From NCBI GenBank assembly GCA_902480035.1, contig CABSRC010000009.1, positions 1 through 25,948 of the forward strand: DNA of 25,948 nt, read 5' to 3'. Both the position numbers and the translations under genes were made by a program. The notes under the pieces were generated by a model. That model was not told the DNA's origin, did no database searches, and saw only the letters and a program-made list of their open reading frames with translations. The DNA is from an uncultured Streptococcus sp. GTDB lineage: Bacteria; Bacillota; Bacilli; Lactobacillales; Streptococcaceae. Below are positions 21,138 through 25,948 of the stretch, one piece after another. Position 1 is the first letter of the stretch. The number at the start of each line of letters is the position of its first letter.

Positions 21138-22592
21138 ATGGAATGGACAACTGAACGTCGTTACAGACGTTACGAAGACTGGACAAAAGAGGAAAAGCAA
21201 GCCATCCAAGATCATATGGCCAAATCTCCTTGGCATACACACTATCATGTTGAGCCAAAAGCTGGTCTCTTAAATGATCCTAACGGTTTTTCCTACTTTG
21301 ATGGAAAATGGATCTTGTTTTACCAAAATTTCCCATTTGGTGCAGCCCATGGGTTAAAATCATGGGTACAAACAGAAAGTGAAGACTTGGTTCATTTCAA
21401 AGAAACTGGTGTAACGCTTCTTCCAGACACAGATCTGGATAGCCATGGAGCTTATTCCGGATCAGCCATGCAGTTTGGTGACAAACTATTCTTATTCTAC
21501 ACCGGAAATGTTCGTGATGCAGAATGGGTTCGTCATCCTTACCAAGTCGGTGCTTTGATGGATAAAGACGGCAAGATTGAAAAAATTGACAAAATCTTGA
21601 TTGATCAACCTGCTGACTCTACGGATCACTTTCGTGACCCACAGATTTTTAATTTCAAAGGTCAATTCTACGCTATCGTTGGTGGTCAAGACCTTGAGAA
21701 GAAAGGATTCATCCGTCTCTATAAGGCTGTAGATAATGACTATTCCAACTGGGTTACAGTCGGTGACTTGGATTTTGCAAACGATCGGACAGCTTATATG
21801 ATGGAATGTCCCAACCTAGTCTTTGTAGGAGACCAACCCGTTCTCCTATACTGCCCTCAAGGCTTAGATAAAGCCGTTCTCGATTATGACAATATCTATC
21901 CAAATATGTACAAGATTGGGGCAAGCTTTGACCCAGAAAAGGCCAAAATGGTTGATGTATCTGAATTGCATAATCTCGACTATGGTTTTGAAGCCTATGC
22001 GACTCAAGGATTTAATGCTCCCGATGGACGTGCCTATACTGTTAGCTGGCTAGGTCTTCCAGACGTTTCTTATCCAACGGATTCCTATGACTACCAAGGA
22101 GCTCTCTCACTGGTCAAAGAATTAACCATCAAAGATGGCAAGCTCTACCAATACCCAGTTGAAGCCATCAAAGACTTGCGCGCTGAGAGTGAGGAATTTG
22201 CCAACAAGGCACAAACCAAGAACTGCTATGAATTGGAATTGCAGTTTGAAAAGGATAGCCAGAACGAAATCGTCCTCTTTGCCGATGCAGAAGGGAAGGG
22301 CTTAGCTCTCACATTTGATCTGGCTAAAGGATTGGTCACAGTCGATCGAAGCCAGGCTGGTGAGCAATATGCCCAAGAATTCGGTGCGAGCCGTAGCTGC
22401 ACAATCGCTAACCAAGCAACAACCGCTAATATTTTCATTGACAATTCGATTTTTGAAATCTTTATCAATAAAGGAGAAAAAGTATTTTCTGGTCGGGTCT
22501 ACCCACATGCAGATCAAAATGGAATCTTGATCAAGTCTGGAACCCCTACTGGAACATACTACGAACTTGATTATGGTCGCAAAGCTAACTGA
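21138..22592 (+). CDS. scrB: Sucrose-6-phosphate hydrolase (GH32)
   Basis: Splits sucrose-6-phosphate from the PTS into glucose-6-phosphate and fructose in the cytoplasm. The 484-residue protein has no signal peptide and carries the GH32 catalytic set: nucleophile D47 in LLNDPNG, transition-state stabiliser D167 in FRDP, and acid/base E223 in MMECPNL. A five-bladed propeller (about 30-340) is followed by a beta-sandwich domain. CGGAGGA precedes the ATG. It is divergent from scrA and shares its control region, and overlaps scrR by 20 nt, so the two form an operon. Confidence 0.96.
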   Translation: MEWTTERRYRRYEDWTKEEKQAIQDHMAKSPWHTHYHVEPKAGLLNDPNGFSYFDGKWILFYQNFPFGAAHGLKSWVQTESEDLVHFKETGVTLLPDTDLDSHGAYSGSAMQFGDKLFLFYTGNVRDAEWVRHPYQVGALMDKDGKIEKIDKILIDQPADSTDHFRDPQIFNFKGQFYAIVGGQDLEKKGFIRLYKAVDNDYSNWVTVGDLDFANDRTAYMMECPNLVFVGDQPVLLYCPQGLDKAVLDYDNIYPNMYKIGASFDPEKAKMVDVSELHNLDYGFEAYATQGFNAPDGRAYTVSWLGLPDVSYPTDSYDYQGALSLVKELTIKDGKLYQYPVEAIKDLRAESEEFANKAQTKNCYELELQFEKDSQNEIVLFADAEGKGLALTFDLAKGLVTVDRSQAGEQYAQEFGASRSCTIANQATTANIFIDNSIFEIFINKGEKVFSGRVYPHADQNGILIKSGTPTGTYYELDYGRKAN

Positions 22593-23538
22593 TGTCGCCA
22601 AACTCGCCGGTGTCAGCCCTACTACTGTCTCACGGGTTATCAATAAAAAAGGATACCTGTCTGAAAAAACGATCCAAAAAGTCCAAGAAGCCATGCGAGA
22701 ATTGGGCTATAAACCTAACAATGTTGCTCGTAGCCTCCAAGGAAAATCAGCCAAGTTAGTCGGCTTGATCTTTCCCAACATCAGTAATGTTTTCTATGCT
22801 GAATTAATCGACAAACTAGAGCACCAACTCTTCAAACACGGCTATAAAACCATCATCTGCAATAGTGAACACGACTCCGAAAAAGAGCGCGAATACATTG
22901 AGATGTTGGAGGCCAACCAGGTAGATGGCATCATTTCAGGAAGCCATAATTTGGGCATTGAAGATTACAACCGGGTAACTGCTCCTATCATTGCTTTTGA
23001 CCGCAACCTCTCCCCAGAAATTCCGGTTGTCTCTTCAGACAACTACGCTGGCGGGGTGCTTGCAGCAGAAACTTTAGTAAAAACCGGAGCCCGAAAGATT
23101 ATCATGATCACAGGTAATGACAACTCTAACTCCCCAACTGGCTTGCGTCATGCGGGATTTGCATCAGTTCTACCTGAGTCCATGATCATTAATGTTTCCA
23201 GTGATTTCTCCCCTATTCGCAAAGAAATGGAAATCAAACAGATTTTAACCCACCACAAACCAGATGCCATTTTTGCCTCCGATGATTTGACGGCGATCTT
23301 GATCATGAAAGTCGCTAGAGAATTAGATATTCAGATTCCTCAGGATTTGAAAGTGATTGGTTATGATGGAACCCAGTTCATCGAGACCTATACACCTGAA
23401 CTGACAACCATCCAACAACCCCTCGAAGACATTGCTATCCTCATGGTGGATCTTTTACTCCAAAAGATAGAAGGAAAAAAAGTAGCAACTACCGGTTATT
23501 TCTTGCCCGTTAGTCTCCACTCTGGAAAAAGTGTCTAA
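22573..23538 (+). CDS. scrR: LacI-family sucrose operon repressor
   Basis: Represses scrA and scrB when sucrose is absent. The 321-residue protein has a LacI-type helix-turn-helix and hinge (LTDVAKLAGVSPTTVSRVI, about 5-23) and a periplasmic-binding-protein-like ligand domain (LVGLIFPNISNVFYAELI at about 63-80; ASDDLTA and VIGYDGT later). I start at ATG 22571+2 (22573-22575, MVAKLTDV), which matches the usual ScrR N-terminus. It lies inside the end of scrB and has no good ribosome site, so it probably depends on translation of scrB. This makes the repressor part of the regulon it controls. A terminator follows. Confidence 0.94.
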   Translation: MVAKLTDVAKLAGVSPTTVSRVINKKGYLSEKTIQKVQEAMRELGYKPNNVARSLQGKSAKLVGLIFPNISNVFYAELIDKLEHQLFKHGYKTIICNSEHDSEKEREYIEMLEANQVDGIISGSHNLGIEDYNRVTAPIIAFDRNLSPEIPVVSSDNYAGGVLAAETLVKTGARKIIMITGNDNSNSPTGLRHAGFASVLPESMIINVSSDFSPIRKEMEIKQILTHHKPDAIFASDDLTAILIMKVARELDIQIPQDLKVIGYDGTQFIETYTPELTTIQQPLEDIAILMVDLLLQKIEGKKVATTGYFLPVSLHSGKSV

Positions 23539-23541
23539 AAG

Positions 23542-23578
23542 CAATATCCCCTCAGTAGAAACTGTGGGGATATTTTTT
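23542..23578 (+). terminator. Terminator after scrR
   Basis: AATATCCCC (23543-23551) pairs with GGGGATATT (23566-23574) with an inner CAGT/ACTG stem, followed by T. Confidence 0.88.
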
Positions 23579-23581
23579 ACC

Positions 23582-23608
23582 AAAAAAAGAGCCAGTAGGC
23601 TCTTTTTA
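23582..23608 (-). terminator. Terminator after nusB
   Basis: On the minus strand AAAGAGCC / GGCTCTTT around TACT, followed by TTTT. It abuts the nusB stop and lies back to back with the scrR terminator. Confidence 0.88.
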
Positions 23609-23609
23609 C

Positions 23610-24041
23610 TTATTCTTCTGTCACAAATTGACTGAGGACACCGTTGACAAATCGTGAAGAGGTTTCATCTGAAAAGGCCTTGGCCAATTCCACCGCTTCA
23701 TTGACTGCGACGATCTGTGGTGTATCAAACTCTGTCATTTCATAAATTCCCAGACGAAGGATATTTTTCTCTACCAAGGTCAAGCGCTCAACAGTCCAGC
23801 CGGTTTTCAAATGTTGACCGATTTGTTGGTCTAGTTGATCTTTTGACTGATAGACACCCGTCACGAGATTCATGAGAAAGGCAGGTAGATCGACTTCTTT
23901 GTCTTCTGCTAGGTCCTTGTCATGTAGATAAGCAAAGCGACAAGCTTCAACAATGTCTCCATCGTATTCCAAGGCCATCAAGGCTTGGAAGGCGCGCTCG
24001 CGCAAATCTCGACGTGATTCTAATAAAATTTCATCAGTCAT
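23610..24041 (-). CDS. nusB: Transcription antitermination factor NusB
   Basis: All-helical RNA-binding protein that, with S10 (NusE), binds boxA RNA in antitermination complexes on rRNA operons. The 143-residue protein begins with SRRDLRERAFQALMALEYDGD, the typical arginine-rich first helix, and ends with the conserved VNEAVELAKAFSDETSSRFVNGVLSQ block. I use the ATG at 24039-24041, with GAGGAC about 8 nt upstream; the in-frame start at 24056 would overlap the ribosome site. It overlaps the end of the Asp23 gene by 8 nt and is last in the efp-asp23-nusB unit. Confidence 0.94.
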   Translation of the reverse strand: MTDEILLESRRDLRERAFQALMALEYDGDIVEACRFAYLHDKDLAEDKEVDLPAFLMNLVTGVYQSKDQLDQQIGQHLKTGWTVERLTLVEKNILRLGIYEMTEFDTPQIVAVNEAVELAKAFSDETSSRFVNGVLSQFVTEE

Positions 24042-24423
24042 TGAGGAAGTCCTCATTAAACAAGTCTTTCAAGTCTGGTTTTGGAGATTTTTCCGTTGCG
24101 ATACCGACAACGTGAATGTTGACAGCATCCAAGGTTACATCTGCCATATCATAAACTGCAGACTTGACCGCTTTTTGAATGGCTACAGCGACAGATGGTA
24201 CAGCCACTCCATATTCTAAATAGAGATAGATGTCTACTGAAACTTGACCATCTTCTTCTGTATGAAGGTAGACGCCACGTCCAAGGGAGCGTTTGGATAA
24301 GCTATCTGAAACACTCTTGTTTTCAAGCGAATAGACACCCTCTACTTTTGCTGTCGCAATCGCAATAATTTTTTCTAATACACGTGGTGCAATAACGATG
24401 TCACCAAATTGTTCAGTTGCCAT
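24034..24423 (-). CDS. Asp23/Gls24-family envelope stress-response protein
   Basis: Small DUF322 protein, 129 residues, of the Asp23 family. Members sit at or near the cytoplasmic membrane and are linked to alkaline and envelope stress. Visible family marks are GDIVIAPRVLEKIIAIATAKVEGVYSL split over the first 33 residues, and a strand-rich middle (VSVDIYLYLEYGVAVPSVA). The position between efp and nusB is the conserved housekeeping paralogue position in streptococci (YqhY in Bacillus, which has been linked to fatty acid synthesis). AAGGAA precedes the ATG. Its precise role is not established. Confidence 0.9.
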   Translation of the reverse strand: MATEQFGDIVIAPRVLEKIIAIATAKVEGVYSLENKSVSDSLSKRSLGRGVYLHTEEDGQVSVDIYLYLEYGVAVPSVAVAIQKAVKSAVYDMADVTLDAVNIHVVGIATEKSPKPDLKDLFNEDFLND

Positions 24424-24459
24424 AGAAGTTCCTTTCTATTTGACACCCTGAGATGTCTC

Positions 24460-25020
24460 TTATGCACGAGAAACGTAAGTTCCTTCAGTAGTGTTAATGA
24501 CCAATTTTTGTCCAGCTTCGATGAAGTCAGGAACGTTTACGACCAAACCAGTTTCCATTGTAGCAGGTTTACCAGAACCAGTCACTGTAGCACCTTTGAT
24601 AGATGGTTGAGTTTCTGCAACAGTCAATTCAACAGTTGTAGGAACTGTTACACCGATGACTTCGCTTCCGTAGAATTGAATTTTTACTTCTGAGTTTTCA
24701 AGGATATAAAGCAATTCTTGTTCTACATTCACAACTGGAATTTCATATTGGTCATATGTTTCAGTGTTCATGAAGTAGGCTGTATCATCCATTTTGTACA
24801 AGTATTGAGCTGGAACAGTTTCGATAATCGCTTGTTCAAATTTTTCTTCTGGACGGTAGCTTGTATCAAATGTTGAACCAGTACGGACATCACGCAATTT
24901 CATACGCATGATAGTATTTCCTTTACCTGGTTTGTGGTGGCTAGCTTCCAAAACGCGGATCAATTTTCCGTCAGCTGTTTCAAAAGTCATACCAGCTTTC
25001 AATTTACTTGCTTCGATCAT
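24460..25020 (-). CDS. efp: Translation elongation factor P
   Basis: Binds stalled ribosomes and promotes peptide bonds between consecutive prolines. It has 186 residues, the standard length, with three beta-barrel domains: KOW-like N-terminal domain (1-64), OB domain (about 65-127) and C-terminal OB domain (about 130-186, GLVVNVPDFIEAGQKLVINTTEGTYVSRA split by domain). The loop that reaches the peptidyl-transferase centre reads HHKPGKGNT with K33 at its tip, the lysine-type EF-P. No EpmA/EpmB-type modification genes are seen here. Ribosome site GAGG about 10 nt upstream. First gene of the efp-asp23-nusB unit, with its own promoter. Confidence 0.97.
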   Translation of the reverse strand: MIEASKLKAGMTFETADGKLIRVLEASHHKPGKGNTIMRMKLRDVRTGSTFDTSYRPEEKFEQAIIETVPAQYLYKMDDTAYFMNTETYDQYEIPVVNVEQELLYILENSEVKIQFYGSEVIGVTVPTTVELTVAETQPSIKGATVTGSGKPATMETGLVVNVPDFIEAGQKLVINTTEGTYVSRA

Positions 25021-25057
25021 GTTTTATTACCTCTTTTTTAAAAATAGATTACTCTTT

Positions 25058-25086
25058 ATTGTAACACACTATTTGATTTTTCTCAA
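25058..25086 (-). promoter_or_regulatory. efp promoter
   Basis: On the minus strand TTGAGA (25081-25086), 17-bp spacer, TACAAT (25058-25063). The leader is about 30 nt. Confidence 0.8.
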
Positions 25087-25310
25087 ACAGCAATTACCTC
25101 TTTTGGAGAAGAAAGGATTGCTATGGACCGCCCCTGATCCATCCACATCCAAATTACCCTTTGCTTCTTTCGTGTTTTGTTCTGTTAGTTCCTATACCAA
25201 AATGGATAGGGCTCCAAATAAGATGTCAGGGAGAAGAACTCCTCTACAATTCATTTCATAGTCTTCTCTTCACATCTCTGTCTAAACAGAAGTTAAGAGA
25301 AACGTATATT
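25087..25310. other. Spacer between the peptidase gene and efp, possibly a decayed reading frame
   Basis: No intact gene. On the minus strand one frame from about 25255 to 25085 reads MNCRGVLLPDILFGALSILV, one stop, then about 40 more open codons. A hairpin-like TCTCTT/AAGAGA with inner TCTGT/ACAGA lies near 25266-25300 without a T-run. I recognise no family. Confidence 0.3.
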
Positions 25311-25948
25311 TTAAAGGACAATCAATTCTTTAGGAGCAAGAGTCAAGACTTCACAACCTGTTTCTGTGATCAAAAGGTCATCTTCGATCCGCACACCAGA
25401 GAGACCTTCAATATAAATACCTGGCTCATCTGTTAAGACCATCCCTGCTTGAATCGCTTCTTTAGACGTTTGGCTGAAGTATGGTTCTTCGTGGATATCT
25501 AGCCCAATCCCATGACCGATTCCATGAGTAAAGTATTGACCATAGCCGGCTCTTTCGATCACATCACGTGGGATTTTATCAAAATCACGGAAGCCAAGTC
25601 CATCTTTAGCAGCATCAATCAAGGCTTGATTGGCTTTCAAAACGGTTTCGTAAATTTCTCTTTCCTTGTCGCTGACATGTCCTGCATAGATAGTCCGTGT
25701 CATATCGCTGACATAGTGGTTATACAAGCAACCAAAATCAAGGGTCAAGGCATCTCCTGCTGAAATCACCCGATCACTTGGAGTCGCGTGAGGCATGGCA
25801 GAGCGTTCACCAGCTGCCGAGATAATATCAAAAGATACACCAGAAGCTCCCAACTCCCGCATTCTAAAATCGAGGAAAGTTGCTGCTTCCAACTCTGTCG
25901 TTTTCCCTACCTTGATATAATCCAAAATATCACGGAAGGCTTGGTCAG
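25311..25948 (-). CDS. pepP: Xaa-Pro aminopeptidase/dipeptidase, M24 family, C-terminal part (cut by window edge)
   Basis: Removes the N-terminal residue before proline from peptides. About 212 C-terminal residues are inside; the start lies beyond the window (family length about 350). The pita-bread fold's five metal ligands are present: two aspartates in TLDFGCLYNHYVSDMTRT, the histidine in THGIGHGIGLDIHEEP, and two glutamates in LTDEPGIYIEG and GVRIEDDLLI. Because the frame is open to the window edge, the TTG at 25923-25925 is not a real start. It is upstream of efp in the same direction, but efp has its own promoter. PepP and PepQ types are hard to separate here; the streptococcal position next to efp favours pepP. 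Confidence 0.88.
   Translation of the reverse strand, partial: DQAFRDILDYIKVGKTTELEAATFLDFRMRELGASGVSFDIISAAGERSAMPHATPSDRVISAGDALTLDFGCLYNHYVSDMTRTIYAGHVSDKEREIYETVLKANQALIDAAKDGLGFRDFDKIPRDVIERAGYGQYFTHGIGHGIGLDIHEEPYFSQTSKEAIQAGMVLTDEPGIYIEGLSGVRIEDDLLITETGCEVLTLAPKELIVL

Overview
The window looks like chromosomal DNA of a Streptococcus, most likely of the Mitis/Sanguinis side of the genus. This rests on three things: protein sequences of streptococcal type (SecA, AcpS, Alr, the ScrKABR sucrose set, EF-P, Asp23), strong AGGAGG-type ribosome sites, and a complete BOX element, a repeat best known from S. pneumoniae and relatives. I cannot name the species. There are no tRNA or rRNA genes, no CRISPR array, no transposase and no phage genes.

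Left part (1-7.4 kb, all minus strand): the start of recG (cut by the window edge), then alr-acpS (4-nt overlap), one DAHP synthase gene and secA. These read in the direction secA > aroF > acpS > alr > recG, with terminators after aroF and alr. Next comes a KimA-type potassium importer gene with its own consensus promoter and a hairpin in its leader.

Middle part (7.5-17.8 kb, accessory in character): a MerR/TipAS regulator whose leader carries a BOX element behind a typical 19-bp-spacer MerR promoter; manA; queG (plus strand, probably leaderless); a GNAT acetyltransferase; a PAP2 phosphatase; an 800-bp gene-free block full of repeats and hairpins; a MarR-controlled heterodimeric ABC exporter; and a short, unusual peptide deformylase homologue. 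Three near-identical 175-bp structured repeats lie at 7515, 12354 and 17569. A diverged relative at 12729 keeps the same hairpins by paired base changes.

Right part (17.8-25.9 kb): the sucrose regulon. scrA (PTS EIIBCA) and scrK (fructokinase) are on the minus strand; scrB (sucrose-6-phosphate hydrolase) and scrR (LacI repressor) are divergent on the plus strand. Two ScrR-like operators and a cre-like site lie between scrA and scrB. Sucrose is taken up as sucrose-6-P, cut to glucose-6-P and fructose, and the fructose is phosphorylated by ScrK. Housekeeping genes efp-asp23-nusB and the 3' part of a pepP-type Xaa-Pro peptidase gene close the window.

The best candidate for something not well described is the 175-bp structured repeat family and the hairpin-rich block at 12.35-12.99 kb, where covarying stems point to selection on a folded RNA or DNA form.
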